Shown piece by piece: positions 1 to 7,960 of a stretch of 64,000 bases of DNA. The notes below the pieces were generated by a model. That model saw nothing but the letters and a program-made list of their open reading frames with translations, ran no database searches and had not been told where the DNA came from. The number at the start of each line of letters is the position of its first letter. Position 1 is the first letter of the stretch. Location of the stretch: NCBI GenBank assembly GCA_001898625.1, contig MKUP01000028.1, positions 213,881-277,880 on the forward strand, written 5' to 3'. The translations under genes and the position numbers were made by a program. This DNA is from Burkholderiales bacterium 67-32 (GTDB taxonomy: Bacteria; Pseudomonadota; Gammaproteobacteria; Burkholderiales; Burkholderiaceae_B).

Positions 1-969
1 GATGTTGGCGTCCTTGATGATTCCGGACCACTTGGCGGAATCGCCGGCGATGGTGTCGGTGAACTCCTGCACCGTTCCTCCCAGCACCACGTTGCCCTCG
101 TCCATGATCTTGCGCTGCAGGTCCTGGCTTCTGAGCACCTCGTTCACCGCCTTGTTGACGGCGTCGATGGCCGCCTGCGGCGTGCCGGCCGGCATCAGCA
201 GGCCGGTCTTGGAGGCGGCCTCGAAGCCCGGCAGCGTATCGGCCAGCGGCGGGACGGCGGGCAACTGCGGGATGGGCTTGAGCGTGGTGATGGCCAGCAT
301 CCGCACCTTGGGGTTGTCGACCTGCGACATGGCCGCGGGGGTCGAGGCGAAGAAGATGTCCACCTGGCCGCCCAGCAGGTCGTTCATGGCGGGCGCCGCG
401 CCCTTGTAGGGCACGTGAAGGACGTCGATGCCGGCTTCGTGGGCGAAGTAGCGGCCGGTGATGTCGCCCACCGTGCCGGTGCCCGCGTTGCCCACCGAGA
501 GCTTGCCGGGATGTGCCTTGGCGAACTTCACCAGGTCGGCCACCGACTTGTACGGCTTGTCGGCGCTGACCACCAGGACCATGGGCTGCGACGCCACCGA
601 CACGACGGGGGCGAAGTCCTTGGCGACGTTGTAGGAAACGTTGGTGTACAGGTAGGGGTTGATGGACAGGTTGGAGGTCTGCCCCAGGGCCAGGTTGTAG
701 CCGTTGGCGGGCGCGCGGGCCAGGGCGCCCAGGCCGACCATGCCGCCGGCGCCGGGCCGGTTCTCCACGATCACGTTCCACTTGTACTTTTCCGTCAGGG
801 CCGCGGCGACGAAGCGGGCCATGGTGTCGGTGCCGCCCCCCGGCGGGAAGGGCACGACCAGTTTCAGGAGCTGGTTGGGATAGGCGTCGGCGGCCCGCGC
901 GGCGGACCCCGCCGCCAGCGCGCATACGGCCATGGCGGCTGCGGCGGCGTAGTGTCGATAGCGATTCAT
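1..969 (-). CDS. Bug/TctC-family tripartite tricarboxylate transporter substrate-binding receptor (C-terminal end cut off)
   Basis: Periplasmic solute receptor of the Bug family, which captures carboxylates or other small anions for TctAB-type carriers. The N-terminus is a typical signal peptide (MNRYRHYAA followed by an Ala-rich core ending near AARA-ADAYP). The family hallmarks follow: VVPFPPGGGTD, a VENRPGAGG segment, HVPYKGAAPA in the middle and AGTPQAAIDAVN near the end. The reading frame is open to base 1, so only the last few residues are missing. It lies downstream of, and in the same direction as, the RraA-like and dehydrogenase genes, which suggests one catabolic operon. No permease is adjacent, as is usual for solitary Bug receptors. 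The ligand cannot be inferred. Confidence 0.9.
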   Translation of the reverse strand, partial: MNRYRHYAAAAAMAVCALAAGSAARAADAYPNQLLKLVVPFPPGGGTDTMARFVAAALTEKYKWNVIVENRPGAGGMVGLGALARAPANGYNLALGQTSNLSINPYLYTNVSYNVAKDFAPVVSVASQPMVLVVSADKPYKSVADLVKFAKAHPGKLSVGNAGTGTVGDITGRYFAHEAGIDVLHVPYKGAAPAMNDLLGGQVDIFFASTPAAMSQVDNPKVRMLAITTLKPIPQLPAVPPLADTLPGFEAASKTGLLMPAGTPQAAIDAVNKAVNEVLRSQDLQRKIMDEGNVVLGGTVQEFTDTIAGDSAKWSGIIKDANI

Positions 970-1011
970 GGTTGTCTCCTCGTATTGTTTATATCGGAAA
1001 AAAACGGGTTG

Positions 1012-1704
1012 CTACACGGGCAAGCCCTTGGCTCGCAGGACGGCGTCGAATCGCTCGGGATCCGACGTGCCATGCTCGTTGGAACGCCGGATGGCGTCTT
1101 CGCGCTGCAGGTGCGCCTGTACGCGCGGCAGCAGCGCCTCCGCTTCGTGGGCGGGAATGCAGATGACGCCGTCGGCGTCGCCCATGACCAGGTCGCCGGG
1201 CAGGACCGCCAGCCCCGCGCAGGCGATGGGCGCGTTGACGCGGCCCGGGCCTTCCTTGCTGGGACCGCGATGGGTATGCCCCCGCGCGAACACCGGCATG
1301 CGTCCGTCCGCCCACTCGACCAGATCGCGGATGGCGCCGTCGATGACGAAGCCGCCGATGCGGCGGGCCAGGGCCGTGGTGCGCATCAGGCCGCCGATCA
1401 AGGCCTGGGTCAGGTCGCCGCCGCCGTCGACCACGATGATGTCGCCGGACCGGGCCATCATCAGGGCCTTGTGGATCATCAGGTTGTCGCCGGGGCGTAC
1501 CTGCACGGTCAACGCGGGACCGCAAAGGCTCAGGCGCAAATTCTCGTGATAGGCCTTCAGGCCCATGGCGCCCAGCGATCGCCCCATGCAGTCGCCGGCC
1601 ACCGCCACCGGGACGTCGGAAAACCGGGCAATCAGCCCGGGGTCCAGGTGGCGCGGCATTTCCTCGATGCTGTAGCCGGGCGGCCACGTCTTATTGCCGG
1701 ACAT
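1012..1704 (-). CDS. RraA-like / 4-hydroxy-4-methyl-2-oxoglutarate aldolase family protein
   Basis: A 230-residue protein of the RraA/HMG-aldolase fold. The central VDGGGDLTQALIGG segment, the GFVIDGAIRD strand and the C-terminal GDLVMGDADGVICIP motif are typical; in this family they form the metal and oxo-acid site (G-D-x3-D-x2-GV). Members are either pyruvate-releasing class II aldolases and oxaloacetate decarboxylases or RNase E inhibitors. The neighbours (hydroxyacid dehydrogenase, Bug receptor) favour the metabolic role. Its start lies 14 nt inside the end of the upstream dehydrogenase gene, consistent with translational coupling. The substrate is unknown. Confidence 0.88.
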   Translation of the reverse strand: MSGNKTWPPGYSIEEMPRHLDPGLIARFSDVPVAVAGDCMGRSLGAMGLKAYHENLRLSLCGPALTVQVRPGDNLMIHKALMMARSGDIIVVDGGGDLTQALIGGLMRTTALARRIGGFVIDGAIRDLVEWADGRMPVFARGHTHRGPSKEGPGRVNAPIACAGLAVLPGDLVMGDADGVICIPAHEAEALLPRVQAHLQREDAIRRSNEHGTSDPERFDAVLRAKGLPV

Positions 1705-2692
1705 GCTTGTCTCCTTGGTGGGTGTTCGACAGGTCGGTGAGGTTCACGACGCAGCCCTCGGGCAGGACGCCCCGGGCGAGATAGTCCAGGACGTTGCGGG
1801 CCGCGTCTCGCGCCATGGCGGCCAGCGCCGCCGGCGTCGAGGCGCCGACGTGGGGGGTCAGCACCACGTTGGGCAGGCGCCGCAGCGGGTTGTCCTGCGC
1901 CATGGGCTCGACGGCCAGGGTGTCCAGGCCCGCGGCATGCAGGCGGCCGTGGGCCAGGGCGTCGACCAGCGCCGCCTCGTCCACGACTTCGCCGCGTGCC
2001 GTGTTGATCAGGATCGCGCCCTCGGGTAGCCGGGCCAGTTGTTCGGCGCCGATGAAGGCGCGGGTCGCGGGGGTCAGGGGGACATGAAGGCTGAGCACGT
2101 CCGACGCCCGCAGGAGTTCATCCAGGTCGGGCAGCATCGCCACGCCGTCGTCCGGCGCCGGCCGGACATGCGGGTCGTAGGCCAGCACGCGCATGCCCAG
2201 GGCCGAGCCGTAGGCGGCGACCAGGCGGGCGACCTGTCCATAGCCGACCAGGCCCAGGGTCCGGCCGCGCAGTTCGACGCCGGTCTGCAACCGGGTCCAG
2301 CGTCCGGCGCGCATCTCGGCGTCCATGTGCGCGATGCCGCGCGCGGCCGCCAGCATCAGGCCCAGTGTCAATTCGGCCACCGAGCGGGCATTGGCGCCGG
2401 GCGTCACCATGACGGGGATGCCGCGGGACGTGCAGGCCCGCACGTCGATATTGCTCACGCCCACGCCGTGCTTGGACACGACCTTCAGCGTGGGGCAGGC
2501 CGCGATCGCACTGGCCGGCAGGTCGACGGTGCGGGAGATCACCGCGTCCACGGGCTCGCTGGCCAGCACTGCCTGGACCTCCTCGACACAGCCGGCGCGG
2601 TTCATGAACAGGACACGGCACCCCGCCTGCTCGAGGAGCCGCCGGCCGGCGGGGCTCAGGGTGGTGGCGGTGACGAAAACGGTGTGGGACAT
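1691..2692 (-). CDS. D-isomer-specific 2-hydroxyacid dehydrogenase (3-phosphoglycerate dehydrogenase-like)
   Basis: NAD-dependent 2-hydroxyacid dehydrogenase. The Rossmann motif GLVGYGQVARLVA is followed by INTARGEVVDE, which carries the catalytic Arg region, and by TPHVGASTPAA, which carries the catalytic His. The start chosen is the ATG giving MSHTVFVTATTLS, where homology to the family begins. An in-frame ATG at 2734 would add 14 residues and has a plausible GGATG Shine-Dalgarno, so the start is not certain. It is the first gene of a three-gene minus-strand operon and is divergent from a LysR gene. The RraA-like partner suggests sequential oxidation and cleavage of a hydroxy acid (inference). 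Confidence 0.88.
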   Translation of the reverse strand: MSHTVFVTATTLSPAGRRLLEQAGCRVLFMNRAGCVEEVQAVLASEPVDAVISRTVDLPASAIAACPTLKVVSKHGVGVSNIDVRACTSRGIPVMVTPGANARSVAELTLGLMLAAARGIAHMDAEMRAGRWTRLQTGVELRGRTLGLVGYGQVARLVAAYGSALGMRVLAYDPHVRPAPDDGVAMLPDLDELLRASDVLSLHVPLTPATRAFIGAEQLARLPEGAILINTARGEVVDEAALVDALAHGRLHAAGLDTLAVEPMAQDNPLRRLPNVVLTPHVGASTPAALAAMARDAARNVLDYLARGVLPEGCVVNLTDLSNTHQGDKHVRQ

Positions 2693-2732
2693 GGGGCGCG
2701 TCTCGATGTGGCTCAGGCTGAGCTTTCGCGCC

Positions 2733-2764
2733 ATTACATCCGAGCGTAATATGAATATCTATTC
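2733..2764. promoter_or_regulatory. Candidate LysR operator with two inverted repeats in a divergent promoter
   Basis: Between the dehydrogenase and LysR genes lie ATTAC-N8-GTAAT (2733–2750) and GAATA-TC-TATTC (2753–2764), in a short AT-rich stretch within GC-rich DNA. LysR-type regulators usually bind such dyads in the divergent promoter. The assignment rests on position and symmetry only. If the dehydrogenase started at 2734, the first dyad would overlap that start codon. Confidence 0.45.
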
Positions 2765-2800
2765 GATAATTTTGATTGATCGATTCCCTTGGGGAATGAA

Positions 2801-3691
2801 TTGAACATCGAGATCCGGGACCTGCGCTACTTCGAAGTCATCGCCGAACTGGGCCACCTGGGCCAGGCGTCCGAGGTCCTGCACCGCAGCCAGCCGGCGC
2901 TGACCAAGTGTGTGCAGCGCCTGGAGGAAGAACTGGGCGCGGACCTGTTCGAGCGCAAGGGGCGGGGCCTGGTGCTGACCGCGGTGGGCAAGGAGTTCTA
3001 CCTGCGGGCGCGGAAAATCCGCGAGACCAACGACCGCACCCTGAGCGACATGAAGGATTTCGTGGCGGGCTCGGCGGGCAAGGTCCGCGTGGGCTGCGGC
3101 CCCATCACCGCCGACTACCTGCTGCCCAAGCTCTGCAATCTGGCGCTGCGCCACCTTCCCAAGGTGTCGCTGGAAATCATGATCGGGACCAGCTACTTCC
3201 TGAAGGAGCAGATACGCGAAGAGCGCCTGGACATGATCGTGGGCGTCATCGAGAACGACAGCGAATTCGCCTGCCGCGGCTTCATCGACGATACCGTGGT
3301 GGTTGCCGCGCGCGAGCACCACCCCATCTTCGAATTGCGCGCGCCGCGCCTGCGCGACCTCGAGGGCTATCACTGGATCCTGCCCACGCCGCCGGTGTCC
3401 AGCCGGAAATGGCTGGACAGCGCCTTCGCGGCGCGCGGCCTGCCCAAGCCCACGCCGCACATCGAAACCAACTCCCTGCCGTCCATCCACGACCTGATCG
3501 GTTCGACCGACCTGCTGTGCTTCCTGTCCAGGCTGACGCTGGAGCATCCGAAGACGCGGGGCATGCTGCGGGAGGTCCCGATGAAGGAAACGACCATGAC
3601 CCGGCAGCTCGGCATCACCTACCCCCACGGGCCGCTCACGCCCGCCACGCAGCGGCTCATCGACCTGCTCGACCGGCTGGCCTCGGAGTGA
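2801..3691 (+). CDS. LysR-family transcriptional regulator
   Basis: About 296 residues. It has an N-terminal winged helix-turn-helix (LRYFEVIAELGHLGQASEVL, then SQPALTKCVQRLEEELGADLFER) and a C-terminal substrate-binding effector domain. The probable start is the TTG at 2801, which has GGGGAA at Shine-Dalgarno distance; an upstream in-frame TTG at 2789 is the alternative. It is divergent from the dehydrogenase/RraA/Bug operon, which it probably controls in response to a pathway intermediate (inference). Confidence 0.9.
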   Translation: MNIEIRDLRYFEVIAELGHLGQASEVLHRSQPALTKCVQRLEEELGADLFERKGRGLVLTAVGKEFYLRARKIRETNDRTLSDMKDFVAGSAGKVRVGCGPITADYLLPKLCNLALRHLPKVSLEIMIGTSYFLKEQIREERLDMIVGVIENDSEFACRGFIDDTVVVAAREHHPIFELRAPRLRDLEGYHWILPTPPVSSRKWLDSAFAARGLPKPTPHIETNSLPSIHDLIGSTDLLCFLSRLTLEHPKTRGMLREVPMKETTMTRQLGITYPHGPLTPATQRLIDLLDRLASE

Positions 3692-3755
3692 CCGCCGGGG
3701 CCGGCCACCTGTCTACAATGCGAGGTCGAAGGTTCACGCAAAGGCGGGCATCGCG

Positions 3756-4370
3756 ATGTCGCAGTACTCATTGATCGGCAACCTGGTCGTGCTGCGGCCC
3801 CTGGCGCGCGAGGATGCCGCGGCGCTGGTGGCGGCGGCGCGGGACCGGGACGCGTGGCGCACCCTCTACACGCAGATCCCCGCCGAGCCGGCCGCGGCCG
3901 AAGCCTATATCGAGGCCGCGCTGCGCGCCCGCGATGCAGGCGAGTCCATGCCCTTCGCCACCACCCTGCGCGAGGATGGCCGGGTGGTCGGCTCGACCCG
4001 CTATTGCCGCATCGAGCCCGCGCATCGCAAGCGGGAGATCGGCTACACCTGGATAGGCGGTTCATGGCAGCGGACCTTCGTCAACACCGAGGCCAAGTAC
4101 CTGATGCTGCGCCATGCCTTCGAGGGGCTGGGCTGCCAGCGCGTGCAGTTGCAGACCGACGAACTGAACCAGCAGTCCCGCCGCGCCATCGAGCGGCTGG
4201 GCGCCCGGCTGGAAGGCATCCTGCGCAACGACCGTATCATGCCCGATGGGCGCAGGCGGCATTCGGCCATGTACAGCATCGTCGACGAGGAATGGCCGCG
4301 GGTGCGCGCCGGGCTCGAAGCCGCGATGCGCGAGCGGGGTCTCGAGCCCGCGATGGAAGTGGCGGGCTAG
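3756..4370 (+). CDS. GNAT-family N-acetyltransferase (RimJ/RimL type)
   Basis: A 204-residue GCN5-related acetyltransferase. The N-terminal LRPLAREDAAALVAA segment, the VVGSTRYCRIEPAHRKREIGY core strand and the LMLRHAFEGLGCQRVQLQTD helix-strand unit match the Acetyltransf_3 subgroup that acetylates protein N-termini or small amines from acetyl-CoA. The late NQQSRRAIERLGARLEG stretch is the usual cofactor-side helix. It appears monocistronic and convergent with the LON-domain gene. Its substrate is not predictable. Confidence 0.85.
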   Translation: MSQYSLIGNLVVLRPLAREDAAALVAAARDRDAWRTLYTQIPAEPAAAEAYIEAALRARDAGESMPFATTLREDGRVVGSTRYCRIEPAHRKREIGYTWIGGSWQRTFVNTEAKYLMLRHAFEGLGCQRVQLQTDELNQQSRRAIERLGARLEGILRNDRIMPDGRRRHSAMYSIVDEEWPRVRAGLEAAMRERGLEPAMEVAG

Positions 4371-4374
4371 GGGA

Positions 4375-4992
4375 CTATTCGACCAGCAGCTTGCGCCGCC
4401 TCAGGATGTCCTGGATCTGGCCCAGGCGGCTTGCCGGATCGTCGTCGGCCAGCAGGTGCCGCTGTTGCGGCGGCAGCAGCGGCAGCATTTCCGCCCAGCG
4501 GTTCGCCACCCACGCGCATTCGTCCAGCCGGAAGGGAGGCGCGATCGGCAGGTCGGCGCGGGGGCCGTGGTGCTGCTGGATGTCGGCGATCAGGCGGCCC
4601 AGCGTATTGGCCGCGGGTTGCAGGGCATCCGGTACGGGGACCACGGGATCGTCGGCCAGCGGCTCGGCCTGCCCGACCCAGAGACCGTACTTGCGCTGTT
4701 CGCTCGACACCAGGCGAAAGCGCGTCGTTCCCACGCAGCGCAGTTGCAGCAGGCCCGGCATGGGCGCGTCCCACTGTTCTATCTTCGCCATGGTGCCGAA
4801 GTCGGCCAGGACCTCCTGGCCTTCGGGCGTGCGGACCTCGTGGCCGGCCAGGAGCGGCACGACGCCGAACGGGGTCTGGTCGGCGATGCACTGCTTGATC
4901 ATGTCGAGGTAGCGGATCTCGAAGATGCGCAAGTGCAGCACGCCCTCGGGATACAGCGCCCGGCTGAGCGGAAAGAGCGGGGTCGTGTTCAT
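4375..4992 (-). CDS. LON peptidase N-terminal substrate-binding domain protein
   Basis: About 205 residues comprising the LON (PUA-like) domain alone: TPLFPLSRALYPEGVLHLRIFE at the start and RYLDMIKQCIADQTPFGVV just after. There is no AAA+ or protease module, so this is the stand-alone LON-domain type whose function is not well defined (possibly protein or ligand binding). The ATG at 4992 is chosen because the family alignment begins there; an upstream ATG at 5064 would add a basic 24-residue leader of low-complexity codons. It is convergent with the GNAT gene. Confidence 0.85.
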   Translation of the reverse strand: MNTTPLFPLSRALYPEGVLHLRIFEIRYLDMIKQCIADQTPFGVVPLLAGHEVRTPEGQEVLADFGTMAKIEQWDAPMPGLLQLRCVGTTRFRLVSSEQRKYGLWVGQAEPLADDPVVPVPDALQPAANTLGRLIADIQQHHGPRADLPIAPPFRLDECAWVANRWAEMLPLLPPQQRHLLADDDPASRLGQIQDILRRRKLLVE

Positions 4993-5161
4993 GGCGGGTA
5001 GGCGGTTGGTTGCCTCAACCCGCAGGATAGCGCGAGGCGCCCGCCGCCGCGCGTAACAAGGCAATACGGGCTAGGTGATGCTCCCGGGGGCAGGCGCCCG
5101 ATTGAGCAACTGGGCCTGCATCACGGGCGCCGACCAGGAATGCAATGGGAGCACAAGTCGT

Positions 5162-7312
5162 TTATTTCGTGCCACGCAACCGCAGAGCATTGAAGATCAC
5201 CGAAGCCGAGCTCAGACTCATCGCCAATGCCGCGATCATTGGCGACAGGAGCCAGCCAGTGAACGGATACAGAATTCCGGCGGCAATCGGTACGCCAATA
5301 CCGTTGTAGACGAAGGCAAACATCAGGTTCTGCCGCATATTGCGCACCGTATCGATGGAGAGCTCGCGCGACGCTGCGATGCCGCGCAGGTCGCCCTTGA
5401 TCAGCGTGATCTGACTGCTGTTCATCGCTACGTCAGTGCCCGTGCCCATGGCGACCCCGACGTCGGACTTTGCCAACGCGGGGGCGTCATTGATGCCGTC
5501 TCCCGCCATGGCAACTACATGGCCTTCTTTCTGCAGCCGCGCTACCAGCGCCAGCTTGTCGGCGGGCTTGACCTCGCCATGAACTTCATCGATACCCAGC
5601 TTGGCCCCTACGGCCTTGGCGGTGGTGAGGCCGTCTCCAGTCGCCATCACGATGCGCAGGCCGCTGGCGTGCAGGGTTCGGATGGCGTCGGGCGTGCTGG
5701 CCTTGATGGGGTCGGTTACCGCCAGAATGCCCGCGAACTGTCCGTCGACAGCCAGGTGCATGATGCTGGCGCCTTCACCGCGCAGGCGTTCTCCGTCAGC
5801 CCGCAGGGACGAAACCGCCACACCTTCCTGCTCCATCAAGGCCGTGTTGCCCAATGCCAGCCGCCGTCCCTCGACCGTGCCGCGCACGCCGATGCCGCTG
5901 CCCGACTCGAAATCGGCCGGCTTGGCCAGCGGCAGGCCCCTGGCCCGCGCTGCGCTGACAATCGCATTTGCCAGCGGGTGTTCGCTGCCCTGGTCCAGAC
6001 TGGCTGCGAGCCTCAGAACCTCATCGGGCGTGAAGCCGGGCGCCGCAACGGCGGTGTCGAACGCGGGTCTGCCTTCCGTCAGGGTGCCGGTCTTGTCCAC
6101 GATGAGGGTGTCCACCTCGCGCATCTTCTCGATGGCACCGGCATCGCGGAACAGCACCCCCTGCGTGGCGGCGCGGCCGGTGGCCACCATCACCGACATG
6201 GGGGTGGCCAGGCCCAGAGCACAGGGACAGGCGATGATCAGCACCGCCACGGCATTGATCAGCCCGAACACCCAGCTCGGCTCCGGCCCGAACAGACCCC
6301 AGGCCAGAAAGGTAGCGATGGCGATCAGCACCACCACCACGACGAACTTGCCCGCCACCACGTCGGCCATGCGCTGCATGGGAGCCTTGGAGCGCTGGGC
6401 CGAGGCGACCATCTGCACGATCTGCGACAGCATGGTGGCCGCGCCGATTTTCTCGGACCGCATGATCAGCGCGCCGCTGGTGTTCAGCGTGGCCCCAATC
6501 AACGGGGCACCGGCACCCTTGGTCACTGGCACTGGTTCGCCGGTCAGCATGGATTCATCGACCGCGCTGCTGCCTTCGGTAACGATGCCATCGACCGGAA
6601 TTTTCTCGCCGGGGCGCACACGCAGCAGGTCGCCGACATGAACATGATTGAGCGGCACATCCTCTTCGCTGCCGTCCGCGTTGATGCGCCGCGCAGTCTT
6701 TGGCGCCAGGCCCAGCAGGGACTTGATGGCCGCCGAGGTCTGGGAGCGTGCCTTCAACTCAATAAGTTGGCCCATCATGGTCAGGGAAATGATGACCACC
6801 GCCGCCTCGAAGTACACGGCCACGCGGCCCATGGACATGAATGAGTCGGGGAAAGCGCCCGGCGCCACCGTGGCGACCACGCTGTAGACGAAGGCGGCGC
6901 CCGAGCCCAGGGCGATCAAGGTCCACATGTTCGGGCTGCGGTGGATGATCGATTGCCAGCCCCGCACGAAGAAGGGCCAGCCAGTCCATAACACCACGGG
7001 CAGCGACAGCACGAATTCGACCCAGGTCTGGGTGGCCATGGCGAACCAGCCCAGACGATGGCCGAGCATGGCCAGGACGGTCACGATCAGAGTGAGGGGC
7101 AGCGTCCACCAAAAGCGGCGCTGAAAATCGATCAGCTCGCTGTTGTCTTCCTCGGCCAGCGGAATGATCGGCTCCAGCGTCATGCCGCACTTGGGACAAT
7201 TGCCGGGGTGGTCCTGCCTCACCTCGGGGTGCATGGGACAGGTGTAGATGGTACCGGCCGACGCATCACTCCGTTCTTCAGACAGATGATGGTCATGGCG
7301 ATGCGAATTCAT
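5162..7312 (-). CDS. Heavy-metal (copper-type) P1B ATPase with N-terminal heavy-metal-binding domain
   Basis: A 716-residue copper/silver-type P1B exporter. It begins with a His-rich leader and a YHS-like metal-binding domain (YTCPMHPEV at about 23–31 and CPKCGM at about 39–44) instead of a CxxC HMA domain. The motifs are LTGEP at about 257, the CPC transmembrane metal site at 362–364, phosphorylation motif DKTGT at 406–410, SEHPL and [13 protein letters not shown] plus SEHP indicates Cu(I)/Ag(I) efflux from the cytosol. Codon use looks less GC-rich than the flanking housekeeping genes. No cueR, copZ or cus genes are nearby, suggesting acquisition as a single resistance gene. Confidence 0.93.
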   Translation of the reverse strand: MNSHRHDHHLSEERSDASAGTIYTCPMHPEVRQDHPGNCPKCGMTLEPIIPLAEEDNSELIDFQRRFWWTLPLTLIVTVLAMLGHRLGWFAMATQTWVEFVLSLPVVLWTGWPFFVRGWQSIIHRSPNMWTLIALGSGAAFVYSVVATVAPGAFPDSFMSMGRVAVYFEAAVVIISLTMMGQLIELKARSQTSAAIKSLLGLAPKTARRINADGSEEDVPLNHVHVGDLLRVRPGEKIPVDGIVTEGSSAVDESMLTGEPVPVTKGAGAPLIGATLNTSGALIMRSEKIGAATMLSQIVQMVASAQRSKAPMQRMADVVAGKFVVVVVLIAIATFLAWGLFGPEPSWVFGLINAVAVLIIACPCALGLATPMSVMVATGRAATQGVLFRDAGAIEKMREVDTLIVDKTGTLTEGRPAFDTAVAAPGFTPDEVLRLAASLDQGSEHPLANAIVSAARARGLPLAKPADFESGSGIGVRGTVEGRRLALGNTALMEQEGVAVSSLRADGERLRGEGASIMHLAVDGQFAGILAVTDPIKASTPDAIRTLHASGLRIVMATGDGLTTAKAVGAKLGIDEVHGEVKPADKLALVARLQKEGHVVAMAGDGINDAPALAKSDVGVAMGTGTDVAMNSSQITLIKGDLRGIAASRELSIDTVRNMRQNLMFAFVYNGIGVPIAAGILYPFTGWLLSPMIAALAMSLSSASVIFNALRLRGTK

Positions 7313-7351
7313 GCTGTTCCCCTCACGCCAAATCAGGGCTTTATGCTCCGC

Positions 7352-7374
7352 CTTGACACTATGGGAATGTCAAG
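7352..7374 (-). promoter_or_regulatory. Candidate MerR/CueR-type operator-promoter of the copper ATPase gene
   Basis: A 23-bp dyad, CTTGACA-N9-TGTCAAG, lies about 40 bp upstream of the ATPase start. Read on the minus strand it begins with a consensus -35 TTGACA. With the 19-bp spacer usual for MerR-family promoters, the -10 would be the weak GAGCAT. MerR regulators such as CueR bind exactly this kind of dyad between -35 and -10. No merR/cueR gene is present in the window, so any regulator must act in trans. Confidence 0.5.
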
Positions 7375-7471
7375 TATTTTGTGCGTGATCCGAGTACAGG
7401 ATTGCATTGAGCACCTGCAAATTGCTCAGCCGAAATGCATGCAATTTTTATTCGTTAGCGTCAACACGAAC

Positions 7472-7960
7472 CTAGTCCAGCGGAACAACCGCCTGGTCCG
7501 CACAGGCCCACAGCAATTCGTCCACCCGTCCCTGCGGCAGCCTCATGTCCGGATCGATGTCCGACAAGGGGCGCAGCACGAAGGCGCGCTGGTGCATGCG
7601 GGGGTGGGGCAGGGTCAGCCGTGGCGTGTCCAGGTGCTGGCCGTCGTATGCCAGCAGGTCCAGGTCCAGGGTGCGCGGGGCGTTGTGATAGGGGCGTTGG
7701 CGGCCGTGGCGCTGTTCGATGTCCTGGAGCAGGTCCAGCAGCGCCAACGGGGACAGCGTGGTGCGCAGGCGCACGACGGCATTGACGTAGTCCGGGCCGC
7801 TGGAGTCGATCGGCCCGGTGCGATAGAAGCGCGAGAGCGCGTCCTGTCGTACCTGGGGATGGGCGGCCAGCGCGGCCAGCGCCTCGCGCAGGGTGGTGGC
7901 CGGGTCGCCCAGGTTGGCGCCCAATCCCACCCAGGCCATCCGCCAGGTGGGTGCGTTCAT
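7472..7960 (-). CDS. folK: 2-amino-4-hydroxy-6-hydroxymethyldihydropteridine pyrophosphokinase
   Basis: A 162-residue HPPK of folate biosynthesis, which transfers pyrophosphate from ATP to 6-hydroxymethyl-7,8-dihydropterin. Diagnostic features are VGLGANLGDP at the N-terminus, YRTGPIDSSGPDYVNAVV, and NAPRTLDLDLLAYDG followed by LPHPRMHQRAFVL, which contain the substrate and Mg-binding residues. The start ATG at 7960 shares four bases with the pcnB stop (TCAT on the plus strand). This makes it the last member of the hda–HAD–pcnB–folK chain and implies translational coupling. Confidence 0.95.
   Translation of the reverse strand: MNAPTWRMAWVGLGANLGDPATTLREALAALAAHPQVRQDALSRFYRTGPIDSSGPDYVNAVVRLRTTLSPLALLDLLQDIEQRHGRQRPYHNAPRTLDLDLLAYDGQHLDTPRLTLPHPRMHQRAFVLRPLSDIDPDMRLPQGRVDELLWACADQAVVPLD

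Noticed and set aside
415..1740. Long open frames on the strand opposite to known genes
   Set aside because: They lie antisense to recognised families and reflect high GC content, not coding.
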